Below are positions 11,290-20,985 of a stretch of 64,000 nucleotides of DNA, one piece after another. Position 1 is the first letter of the stretch. Each line of letters starts with the position of its first letter. The position numbers and the translations under genes were made by a program. Source of the stretch: Raphanus sativus. Its lineage: Eukaryota > Streptophyta > Magnoliopsida > Brassicales > Brassicaceae. The stretch is taken from assembly GCF_000801105.2 (NCBI RefSeq), contig NC_079511.1, positions 21,785,792-21,849,791 of the forward strand, written 5' to 3'. The notes beneath the pieces were generated by a model. It searched no databases, had not been told where the DNA came from, and saw nothing but the letters and a program-made list of their open reading frames with translations.

Positions 11290-12882
11290 TGTAAAACCGA
11301 AAATGGGGTTTCAGTGAAAAACCTAGAACACAAATGTATATCAAAGAGCACTTTTGTTTCTTTTAAACAAGACTGTTTTATTAGCAATTTTTTAAACAGA
11401 GAACACCTATTTCTGTTTAATCAGAAGCGCTTTCACATACACGTGAATCGCCGCTGACCAATCTCTAATTTCCTAAACAATCAATCTAACATTTCTCACT
11501 TTATCTCTCAATCTCAGACTTTGCAGAGACGTTTTTTTTTTAAAATCTCTCAAAGCATAATCTAACACCATATGCTTAGAACTCGTTTTATAGCCTAAGA
11601 AGTTCCTAAACCTAGTTGTTATTTCCTTATCTCAAATTTCCTTATCTCAAATTTCCAAACGTCTATGACTCATATGTTAATTTCTTTAATCCACCTGATT
11701 TTTCCTTATCTTTAAACTCCTTGATGTAATTTCTTTATTATGTTGTCACGTCATCACAACCAGAAACGTTCCCGTGATGTTTTTGAAATCCAACGCCCAA
11801 GTGTTGATGTGTAACTTTGTGTTCAACCTCAAAATCATGCTTTAACAAATCTGGTCTTAACAATCTCCCCCTTTTTATGTGATTATGTCAAACAAGCCAC
11901 TTGCATTTATAGCAACCAATATTCAGCCATTAGGAAAAAAATTTCGTGCTCCCCCTCAAGGTGTTCTGCTCCCCCTCAGCCAGTGGCGAAGCTAGGCTAT
12001 AAGATGTGGTGGCATGTGCACCCATAGTTATATTAAAATTCAAAGTTTTGTGCGTAAAAATATCATAAGTTTGGTAGCTCATGTGGTAAAAAGGTAGATG
12101 GTGCACCCTTAGTTTCACCTGTTCGATCTTTTACCTATGCACTTTTATTTTTATTACCAAAAGTGCACCCATGAATTAAATGGTCTGGATTCGCCCCTGC
12201 CCTCAGCTACTGAGTAAACTTCAAATTTCTCCCCCTGCTTGTGTGCATACTTACTTAAAAACAAAGACCAGATCAGACCAGCTCTTTCAAACGTGATGTG
12301 GTTTCTTAACCAGCTTGCTTCCTTCTGTTTCCTTTGAAGCTTCATAGACGGAACTCATGTGGGTTGAAAACTGTTGAGATGCACTTTCGGCTGTATCATT
12401 TTGGAACTCTCTTTCATTAAAATTTGTGATATGTGCAATGCATATCTTCTCGTCAAACAAATCACAAGCAGATATTAAAGTTTCTAATTTTTCTCCTTTT
12501 CCACCATCTTCAAACATGACTTTCTCTTTACTTTTCTGAACTTGTTCCAACTGATCTGAGTTGCAGATTACTTCAAAATCATCTTCATTGTAGTCTCTGT
12601 CACCCTGTGAATACAAAACATATTTGGCTATCCAAACTTTTCCATAGTGCCTTGGTTCAATGAAGCAATTATTCTGATTCCAGGCTTGTCAAATATTGTT
12701 AATACATTCATAACAGTACCTAAGCTCCTTGATGTAATTTCCTAATTTTGTTGTCATGTCATCACAACCAGAGACGTTCCCGTGGTGTTTTTGACCAACA
12801 CCCAAGTGTTGATGTGTAGTGTTGATGTGTAACTTTGTGTTCAACCTCAAAATCATGCTTTAACAAATCTGGTCTTAACATT
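11290..12882 (-). mobile_element. Decayed copia-type LTR element
   Basis: A block of about 110 bases that ends TCTGGTCTTAACA occurs at 11750-11861 and again at 12770-12882, as expected for the starts of two minus-strand LTRs (sense start TGTTAAGACC). After the left copy comes ATCTCCCCCTTTTT, the complement of a polypurine tract. The left LTR is about 570 bp (left edge approximate); the right LTR keeps only about 165 bp and no primer-binding site is seen. The interior is short and holds a 109-codon minus-strand frame (12287-12616) that is acidic and not recognisable. A hAT MITE sits inside. The element is non-functional. Confidence 0.65.
11981..12199. mobile_element. hAT-type MITE, 219 bp
   Basis: Flanked by a perfect 8-bp direct repeat CCCTCAGC (11973-11980 and 12200-12207). 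The ends are imperfect inverted repeats, CAGTGGCGAAGCTAGG and (complement of the right end) CAGGGGCGAATCCAGA. An 8-bp duplication with CAGNGGCG ends is characteristic of hAT elements. No coding capacity. It inserted into the copia remnant, so it is younger than that element. Confidence 0.85.
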
Positions 12883-12889
12883 CAGAACC

Positions 12890-13695
12890 GGGGTTTATAA
12901 GGTAATGCACTTCTCTACGACACATTTTCCCAATAAGACCTAGGGTTCCTCTCTTTTTCTTATAAATAGAGCTTCAGTCCTTTATGTTTATCTCATCACA
13001 AAACTGAAACGGAATTCTGTAGAGAAATCCCGGTGTCCGTGTGAGTATGTGATCGATGTAGGGCGCCATAAGATTGAGTTATGCTGAGTCCGTGCATAAA
13101 TATGACTATTGAGACGAATAGGTAGAAAAAGCCGGTGGGTCAACGGGCTGCTATTAAGAGTCTGGGGGATGGAGTCTATGAGAGGGACCCCTGGGTAAGG
13201 CCGACACAAGGTGTGACGTCCTTGAACAATTATGGTCCTTACGTCTAGGTTGTTTGGAGTATAGTCGGTTGTGTATGTTGAGTATATGTGTAGTAGTGAC
13301 TGAGTTCATTGTATGGTGTGATCGCTACGTTGATAAAGATTCATAGAAATGCATGTAATGTTTGTGTGATGAAATGTTGAGTTGTTGACTGATTGTAGTG
13401 GCTCATTGGTCTGAGTTCCCGCATCGAATAGTGTAGAGTGTCATGCGGAGAGGTTGGTCTAGAGTCACTTCACTGAGTAATCAAATTGCTCATCCTTTCT
13501 TTTTTCATTTACCTTTGAGTATAATTGTAAGTAAAAGTATATGGGTATGGATGGAGTGGTATTTCACAGAATGTTATGTGTCCATTGATTCTTTGGACGG
13601 ATAACAGAACAAGTATGGTTGCCTATAATGATAGACACGTGTCTATAACACCAGCTGGTAACTCCAGTCGGATGAGAGAGGAGGGGGTCGTTACA
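12890..13695 (+). mobile_element. Gypsy-type LTR fragment with TATA box
   Basis: A TATA-like TTATAAATAGAG lies at about 12959-12970, followed by a leader-like stretch. The segment ends GGGGGTCGTTACA at 13695, a common 3' end of plant chromovirus-type gypsy LTRs. No primer-binding site, pol ORF or partner LTR is present, and the left edge is undefined. Confidence 0.45.
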
Positions 13696-14497
13696 GTGGA
13701 GCTCCTATTATCTTGAAATACTCGCTAGCGAGTTGTAATCGGTTTCTAGAGATTTCGATTAAGTTGTGAGCAAGTTGATTTGGTTTCTAAGTTCCGTACT
13801 TTGTTCATACATGGATGGTCCCATCTTACGGTAACATATTTTTCAAAACCTGTCAAAAATACATTTGGATATTTGGACTAGTCTTGATTGCATTTAAATT
13901 GTTTTTCGAAATTCTAATTTTCTGCTTATTATCAGCTATATTAATAAAATGGAAATGTAAAAGTAGAAATATTGCATTCAAACAAAAAGGTTAGACACCT
14001 TTAGTATTATTCTTATTTAAACATTTTTATGGAAACCAAATTAATATAACTATGCATAAAAATATAGTTAAAATTACTATATTTGATCCATTTAGTTTTA
14101 TTTATATTTGTTTACTAAATAAGTTTTGTTTAAATATAAATAGATTTACTGTTAATATAATAAAAGTGAAGCTAAAATAATAATGAAAACATTAAATTGT
14201 ATTGAAAATAGTTATTCTTAAGTTTGATATCTGGACTAGAATGCGGTAGAATAGAAACATAAATGTTCGATTAATGATTGAAGGAAAAAAAAAACATGTT
14301 TTTGAACTTATCTGTTGGGAATTTTTTTTTTTTGTGTGTGTCAAAACCTGTTGGGATTCTTCTCCATCTTTTTCCTCTACATTAAAGGTCCAAACCAATG
14401 TGGAACATCAAAACTAAAACAAAAAACATGAATGCGATTGTCAATTTGTATACAATAAACTTATAAACAGATTTGTAAGATAGTTAAATATGCTATG
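13696..14497. other. AT-rich spacer
   Basis: No gene or transposon end recognised. A 68-codon minus-strand frame at 14192-14398 has no recognisable domain. Confidence 0.4.
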
Positions 14498-16015
14498 TGT
14501 TAGTGCAGATGAGACGACAAAAATTAGTGTAGAAAGTAAATAGCAAATAAAGTTGGTTAACGAGGTTCATTTCCTATATCTCTGGGACCTCGTCCAGATG
14601 TCTTTAACTTAGAACAAGGATCAACCTGCAATTGGTATATGGTATAACACGCATACTAGTGCCTACCACTTTTTTCTAAGAAGCAATCTACAACGATTAT
14701 GAATCAAGCATGAATGCATATATCACCATCCGGCTTACTGGAGCACACTGTCTTCTACAGCTGCAATCATCACAGATCTCTTTAGTGAAACCACCTTTGC
14801 TAAACTCCCCCTGAGTTTAAGCTTCAATCTTTCATCTTCTCGGAAGTACTTAACCAAGTACGACGGCATCCTACGCACCTAATGACACAAAAGCATGTTA
14901 TCTCCAACGCACCACACGCTCACCACAAGCTACACACGAAGCTACCCACGAGCTCCACACGATGGCTAACTCCATCACACAAAGCATCAACACCAACGTC
15001 ACCAAACTAAGTCCACATCAGACTCCTTCGGAACCTACTTCATACACTACTTCGACACCAAGTAGTAACAAACACCAATATACAATGAAACCCCTCTCTC
15101 CTTTTTATGAGGTCTTGCTTTCTCTTAAGGCATGTCTCTCCTTATATATCAGACCAGAACTTGCTCTTCATGTCTTCAACTTGCTTTCCAAGTCTTCAAC
15201 TTTCTCTCCAAATCTTCCAAATACACATATTGCAACTTTCCATTATCTTTATTGGCGAACTTTTTTTTTTTGAATGAATGTTAAATTTATTCATAAAAAA
15301 GCCTTAATATAATCTAGTGCTTACTGTTTACTTGAGATACAAGCAAAAAGAAAACTAAACAACTAAAAAAAACGAAAAACCTATCTCTTACTTTTCTTCA
15401 AACTCCCAAATCCCCCTCAAACTTGACCATAGGACACAAGTCAAGTTTGGAAATGCTATGAGATTCTCCTCATTAAAACCCATTTAGAGAAAACCCAAAT
15501 GGCAAACTTCACCTTCAAGCAAACTATTTCTGCTTTGTGAAAAACGTCCATATGTATTCAAACATATATCCCCTTTCTTTTTCTAAGCTCAGTAACCCAA
15601 CTTCCATATGTATTCAAACATATGATCCATCTTCATGACACACGCATGTACTACCTGCTGTAGTACTTCACGAACTAATACAGAATATCTCAGCAAACTG
15701 CATCTTCAATCTCCCCCTTGTTGACTATGCATGCGCACTCATCATAACTGACTTGAAAACCACGTCTTCAGTTTCCCCCTATGAGTCACATCATAGTCAA
15801 AAATCAACTCAAAGATCACCACCTTCCAAACCAAAGAAGAAAACCCATCACACCATCTTCATCAATCTTCAATCAAACTTTGTTCTGCTTCCTGAACAAG
15901 TTCCGTTCTCATCATCCACGATCTCACCAGTAACTTATGTGACCCCCCTGATACCAATTTTTAGTGCAGATGAGGAGACAAAAAGAAACCACATTTGCTA
16001 AACTCGCCCTGAGTC
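14498..16015 (-). mobile_element. Internally deleted copia element, minus strand
   Basis: The word TTAGTGCAGATGAG starts both ends (14501 and 15961). In minus orientation the left LTR runs from about 14498 to 15408. It is followed by the complement of a polypurine tract (TCCCCCTCAAACTTG, 15411) and later by the complement of a Met-tRNA primer site (CTGATACCAA, 15948-15957). The right LTR begins at about 15961 but is reduced to about 55 bp by an internal deletion. Only about 540 bp of interior remain, with no gag or pol domain. Confidence 0.7.
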
Positions 16016-16138
16016 TAGCTTAGTTACAATAAGATCTAGTGTGTTCCCTAGCTCCCTGTGGATTCGATCTCTAAACACTACAACTTGACCTCTTTTGATG
16101 AGAGTAAGGTTGCTCTAGGGTAATTTGAGCACGTATCA
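16016..16138 (+). repeat. 3' end fragment of a gypsy LTR
   Basis: This stretch (CCTGTGGATTCGATCTCTAA, then CTACAACTTGACCTC, ending TTTGAGCACGTATCA) matches the last 110 bases of the LTR at 21514-22904 and the related copy ending near 47552. It is therefore a third, truncated copy of that LTR family and it directly abuts the element to its right. Confidence 0.7.
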
Positions 16139-16525
16139 CAGTCCCAAGACGATCTCTCTCTTGGCAGGAGAAGGAGGAGGCATCAATTCGAGGACCGATT
16201 CGACGTCAACAATATGAACCGGAGTCGAAGAAGAACCCGACGGCTGAACCTCCATCTCAGGCTCTGACGTGTCAATGGCGACCACCCCTTCGGTGAGATT
16301 AGCGGGAGTCAGGACGACGATCGGAAATGCAGGTCTAGGAGATGTGTCATGTCTGGGACTTGCCGTCTCTTTAGACTCGCTACGAGTTAGCTCGCTCTGA
16401 AAGGAAAGGAACTCCGCAATATGGGCAGGAACAGCTCCCGCGGCAGGTGTATCCGATAAACTTGCACCGGCGGCCTTGTTCGTCTCGACATCGCAACTCT
16501 GATGAATGTTGCTAGAAGAAAACAT
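16136..16525 (-). CDS. Antisense ORF beside a gypsy 3' LTR, truncated
   Basis: A 129-codon frame reads leftward, opposite to the retroelement whose polypurine tract and LTR lie just to its right (16742 onward). It is rich in Ser, Pro, Ala and acidic residues (for example PAAGAVPAHIAEFLSFQSEL) and matches no domain I know. A TATA-like TATAAATA on the same strand (16612-16619) lies about 90 bases upstream of the ATG. Antisense ORFs between pol and the 3' LTR are a known feature of some plant Ty3/gypsy (Tat-type) elements, which makes this a reasonable candidate. The stop falls exactly where the abutting LTR fragment begins, so the C terminus is probably lost. Whether it is translated cannot be judged here. 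Confidence 0.5.
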   Translation of the reverse strand: MFSSSNIHQSCDVETNKAAGASLSDTPAAGAVPAHIAEFLSFQSELTRSESKETASPRHDTSPRPAFPIVVLTPANLTEGVVAIDTSEPEMEVQPSGSSSTPVHIVDVESVLELMPPPSPAKREIVLGL

Positions 16526-17114
16526 CTTGATGGTAAAAGATTTCTAAGAAGCAAAGCATAAAGGATTTGGAAGTTGAGAGAATGTGAAGAGAATGAGGAA
16601 GAGGAACTCTATATTTATAGAAGAAGTTGAAAAGGTTTTACGCATTAAAATAATGGAAAAACTTCTCGAGAAAAATCAAATTTAACCGAGGTATCCGATT
16701 AACCGCCTCACTCGCCCGCAAGAATCGTGCTCGAAACATGCGAGCTGGGGGGCTAACTGTTGGGGTCAAAAACGGTTATCTCGAAATCAACGTCTAAAGA
16801 TTGCATCTTCGTACACTCTCGACAAAAATTCCTGACCAAAAGACTCGAGAAAAACATCCAACTCGCCAAAATGGCAAATGGATCACCCGAGGCTTTCAAA
16901 TTCGCCATTTTGGCGAGTTGGATAACTCGAGATCATCCAACTCGCCATTTTGGCGAGTTGGACCGAATCTTGTGCCTTCCGTTAAACCTCGACGGTCCAG
17001 TCCCTTGTTTCATCTCGATCCGTGTTACCATTGGAGTCTTATGATGAGAACTGCCAAGGTTCATATTCCCGAAAGAAGTTCATGGTTATTGTAAAATGGT
17101 GACGGTTAACTTAA
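16139..17114 (+). mobile_element. 3' end and LTR of a gypsy element
   Basis: The polypurine tract (GAGCTGGGGGGCTAAC, 16742-16757) is followed by an LTR starting TGTTGGGGTCAAAAACGG at 16758. The LTR continues to about 17114 and is then cut. The LTR copy at 28614-29570 shares the repeated TCGCCATTTTGGCGA-type motif and the words AAAATGG and GTTAACATAACAC near its truncation point, so both belong to one family. Confidence 0.65.
16937..16961. repeat. Perfect 25-bp palindrome in the gypsy LTR
   Basis: CCAACTCGCC, then ATTTT, then GGCGAGTTGG, makes a palindrome with complementary 10-base arms. Two further half-sites of the same word lie at about 16858-16875 and 16902-16921, one in each orientation. 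The cluster sits in the presumed upstream (U3) part of the LTR. Confidence 0.8.
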
Positions 17115-17167
17115 CACTGGAGCTCCCATTGTCCACCAATATTCACTTGACCAAACAGTTCGCTATG
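17115..17167 (-). repeat. Inverted copy of protease-region segment
   Basis: The complement of this stretch (AACTGTTTGGTCAAG, then GGTGGACAATGGGAGCTCC) matches 18446-18499, a piece of the gypsy protease coding region, over about 52 bases with several substitutions. It therefore lies inverted at the left boundary of the gag fragment. Confidence 0.75.
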
Positions 17168-18508
17168 CCGCTAGAAAGGCTTCCAGGGCTAGCTCCCCTA
17201 TCCGGAGGAGCAATCCAGGGTCCTATTCCGATACACCTTTCGTGGAAGAGATTGCTTCGGTAGAGATGCCACACAAGTTCTCCTTCCCGAGCATAAAGAT
17301 ATATGAAGGTACAGGAGATCCCGACAATCACATTGCTCAGTACAAGCAACACATGCTAGCCGTAGCAATCCCCCAGGATGCACGGGAAGCTACCATGTGC
17401 AAAGGATTAGGATCGACTTTGACCGGTCCTGCTCTTCAGTAGTACATCAATCTTTCTACCAAGTCCATCAGGTCCTTTGCAGCCCTTAGCGACAAGTTTG
17501 TGGAGCAATTCGACTCAGATGATCTCTATGAGGTCCTCCAGCATAGGAACGAACCCTTGCATTCCTACATAGCACGCTTCAACCAAGAGAAGGTGGATAT
17601 CCCCGAGTGCAATGCTGATACGGCTATCTCAGTCTTTAAGCGGGGCCTACTCCCGGAGGGAGATCTCTACAAGGAGCTGACCAAAAATAAGTGCCAGACT
17701 ATGAAAGATGTGTTGTCTCGTGCATGGGCTCAAGTAAGATAGGAGGAGGATGTTGCAAGTAGGGCCAAGGCCTACCCGAAGCACGATCAAAAGTCCTCAA
17801 AGCCAATTAGGAACGATCGCGATGAGTCCTTTCATCCCAAGTCAGCTAGGGAGACTAGCAATCCAGGCAGGGGCAGATATCAAAATCGTCATTTGCCTAG
17901 ATCTGAAGGAATGATGGTATCCACATGGCCTGATATCTCTCATCTTGCAATAACAATGCCAGAGCTGATCGGTGTCCTATGACAAATGGGTCCTCAAGTC
18001 AAGTGGCCTCCTAAGATGAAGGCCTCGGAGGCTAACCGAAACCCCAAGCGATGGTGCGAATTCTATAGTTATCATGGCCACACTATAGAGAATGGTATAG
18101 CCCTGAAGATAAAAGTTGCCGAGCTTCTCAAGAAAGGCCACCTGAGAGAGTTCCTCTCGGATAAGGCCAAGAACCTTCTGAATAAAGAAGGAGTCGGTCT
18201 TCCTACCGAAGCGGCTCCTGCGTTGCCACCACAGCAAGACCGGGTGATCCATGTATCCTCAGGCGGATCAGAAGTAAGCGGAATCAGCAGTGCTGCTGCC
18301 AAGAGAAGTACTCGCAACGCCAGGAACGGCCTAGATGCCGAGGGTTCTAAGCGCTTACTTCTAGGAACATATGAGATCAGCTTCACTGCAAGGGAGCAGG
18401 AGAGGGTTCTAGCTCCTCACCACGACGCCCTTGTTATTTCACTTACCATAGTGAACTGCTTGGTCAAGCGACTACTGGTGGAGAATGGGAGCTCCAGTGT
18501 GGACAATG
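17168..18508 (+). pseudogene. Gypsy gag and start of protease, broken
   Basis: The three plus-strand frames at 17242-17442, 17500-17742 and 17986-18561 are successive pieces of one Ty3/gypsy gag. They include the retrotransposon gag domain (FPSIKIYEGTGDPDNHIAQY, then the WAQVR region), a degenerate zinc-knuckle region near 18050 (WCEFYSYHGHTIENG, where the usual second Cys is replaced) and a protease start (ALVISLTIVNCLVKRLLVEN, GSSS). In-frame stops lie at about 17440, 17740 and 17980. The usual Asp of the protease DNGSSS motif reads Glu (VENGSSS). No reverse transcriptase or integrase follows. Confidence 0.82.
18446..18499 (+). repeat. Direct partner of the inverted protease segment
   Basis: This is the native-orientation copy, in frame with the gag-protease remnant, of the segment found inverted at 17115-17167. 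The gag fragment is thus enclosed by an inverted repeat of about 52 bp. Confidence 0.75.
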
Positions 18509-18881
18509 GGAACTACTTAACTGTGTCAATCGACGCTAACCATCAACTAGTGATATACTGATTTTTCTTGTTAAAATTAGTACTTATGATTTACTTATTT
18601 CACCACTGTATAACAATGTGGACAATATGGTTTAAGTCTGGGGGAGGTTACTTATTATCTAACCACTCTCAAGCATCATTCTTAGATTTATTGACTGTAG
18701 AGTGTACTAGAGATACCAAAGTGGATCACCTGCCAGTTATCCACACTTGCTGAGAATGTTTGAAAGAACCGAAACTGACCTCCAACCTAATTGAACTTAA
18801 TGTTCTTGGGGCTTGATATACACTGGATCAGATTCCTCCTTCAGATCTGAAAGGTAAAAGTCTTTGGTTTTCTGCTCTCCT
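18509..18881. other. Degenerate retroelement-like spacer
   Basis: A purine tract (AGTCTGGGGGAGG, about 18635-18647) resembles retroelement polypurine tracts. No ORF or LTR boundary can be fixed. Confidence 0.35.
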
Positions 18882-20985
18882 CACTACAAGAAAATATCGG
18901 TATTCTGAGGGACATTCCGAATGGAAATGAATTCCTCGGAAATTTCTGACAAAACACCGAGGAAATACCGAGGAAACGCGAAACTTGGTTTCCTCGGTAT
19001 TTCCTCAGAAAATACCGACGAAATTCCGAGGAAAACAGAGTTTGTCGGAATATTTTTATGGAATACCGAGGAAACCACGATCTTCGGAAAAAACCGACGA
19101 ACTTCCGAGGAAATTTTATAGCCGTTAGAGAGCCGTTGGGGGATTTTAAAAATTTCGAGGAAGTAGCCGTTAGCGTCAGAATTTCCTCGGAATTTCCTCG
19201 GTCTGTCGGCAGGATTTCATCTTTAAATACAACAACCCCTCTTCCTCTTCATTCACTCCATTTCTTCATCATCCCTCATACTATCTTTACACACGAATTT
19301 GATTGAAAAACATGTCCTTTTCAAATTATTTTCGTTCTTGGATCATCGACCTCATTTGGATCCGAACACGAGATTGCTTACGGAAGAATACCAACGAGGT
19401 ATCATGGGGTTAGTTCGCCAACTATCGGAAGCATAAATAGGTATGTTAAGATGTCCTTGCTCTATTTGTAAAAATAGAAAGGTTATTAAAGAGTGGGATG
19501 TTTGGACTCATCTTTTATTGAGTTGGTTTACCAGCGATAACTGCATGATTTATTGGAGGGCGGATGACCAGCGGGTTACATGCAAATTTTGTGGGAAGCC
19601 TAGTTATAAAGATACGAGTGGAAGAGTTCCAGTTCCATATAAAAGAATGTGGTATTTGCCTTTGACGGAAAGGTTGCAGAGGTTGTATCTTTCTGAACGC
19701 ACAGCGCAACGAATGAGATGGCATGCGGAGCACTCAACAGATGGTGAGATTAGACATCCTTCAGATGCAAAAGCGTGGAAGCATTTCCAATCAAAGTATC
19801 CTGACTTTGCGTATGAGAGAAGAAATGTATACCTTGGATTATGTACTGATGGTTTCAGCCCGTATGGCAAGAGTGGAAGACAATATTCTCTATGGCCAGT
19901 CATTGTTACACCATACAACTTACCCCCAAACTTGTGCTTACGACGAGAGTTTTTGTTTCTCTCCATTCTCGTTCCCGGACCAGACCATCCTAAGAGATCA
20001 CTTTATTTGTTTCTTCAGCCACTAATATATGAGTTGCAACAACTATGGGCTGAAGGTGCTGAAACATACGATATTTCGTGTAAAGAAAACTTTCAAATGC
20101 GGGCAGTACTAATGTGGACAATAAGTGATTTTCCAGCATATGGTATGTTATCTGGATGGACAACGCATGGAAGGCTATTATGTCCATATTGTCAAGATAA
20201 CGCTGATGCTTTCCAACTAAAACACGGAAGGAAAACGTGTTGGTTTGACTGTCACAGGAGATTCCTACCACCTGATCATGCATATCGTAGGAGTAGGGAT
20301 TTGTTTACGAAGAACAAGAGGGTGTTTGACAGTCCACCTGCGGAAATTAGTGGGAAAGGTTTGAAGACACAACTAAGAGATTTTGATGCAGAAAGGACGC
20401 CAGACGTCGGTGGGCATGAGCGTTTTCCGGTAGATGCTGTTGGAAACCTACATAACTGGCACAAAAAGTATATTCTGGCATCTGCCATACTAGGAGGATC
20501 ATTTGCTAAGGCATAATTTAGATGTCATGCATATTGAGAAGAACTTTTTTGACAATCTCATGAACACGATCCCTAACGTTCAAGGTAAAACAAAGGATAA
20601 CTTGAAGTCAAGACTGGATTTAGTCGATATATGTGCTCGTTCAGAACTTCATGTTGATGAGAATGATAGGGCTCTTTTTCCCATATACCGACTTGATGCA
20701 GAAGGAAAAGATGCATTCTTTGATTGGATTTCAAACGATGTGGAATTTCCAGACGGTTACGCATTTAATATGCGTAACTGTATCGACAGAAAGGAAGGAA
20801 AGTTTATTGGCTTGAAAAGTCACGATTGCCATGTGTTGATGCAGCGCCTCCTTTCGGTTGCCTTCAAGGAACTATTACCACGAAATGTTCATGAAGCAAT
20901 TGCAGGGATAAGTGCTTTTTTCCGCGATTTATGCACGAGAGGCCTCTCTTCGGCATCCATAAGAATACAAGATTAAATTGATTTC
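18882..20985 (+). mobile_element. CACTA (En/Spm-type) transposon, 3' truncated
   Basis: It starts CACTACAAGAAAATATCGG, the standard CACTA terminus of this plant group. Subterminal repeats of the word CCGAGGAAAT follow in both orientations (18905-19200), the presumed transposase-binding region. The transposase gene follows at 19312. No complementary terminus (..CTTGTAGTG) occurs downstream in the window, and coding similarity stops near 20976, so the right half is missing. Confidence 0.85.
19312..20976 (+). pseudogene. CACTA transposase (tnp2 / Transposase_21), broken
   Basis: An N-terminal piece starts at 19312 (MSFSNYFRSW). A frameshift near 19350 moves it into the frame that reads PHLDPNTRLL, and a TAA follows at 19434. 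The main frame (19443-20516) holds the transposase-associated Cys motif (CPCSICKN) and the Transposase_21 domain, with CTDGFSPYG, then ETYDISCKENF and DFPAYGMLSGWTTHG. A second frameshift and a stop near 20475-20490 lead into the frame at 20503-20976, with HNLDVMHIEKNFFDN. The rest of the usual protein is absent. In intact elements this protein binds the subterminal repeats and cuts the DNA; here it cannot be made whole. Confidence 0.87.
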
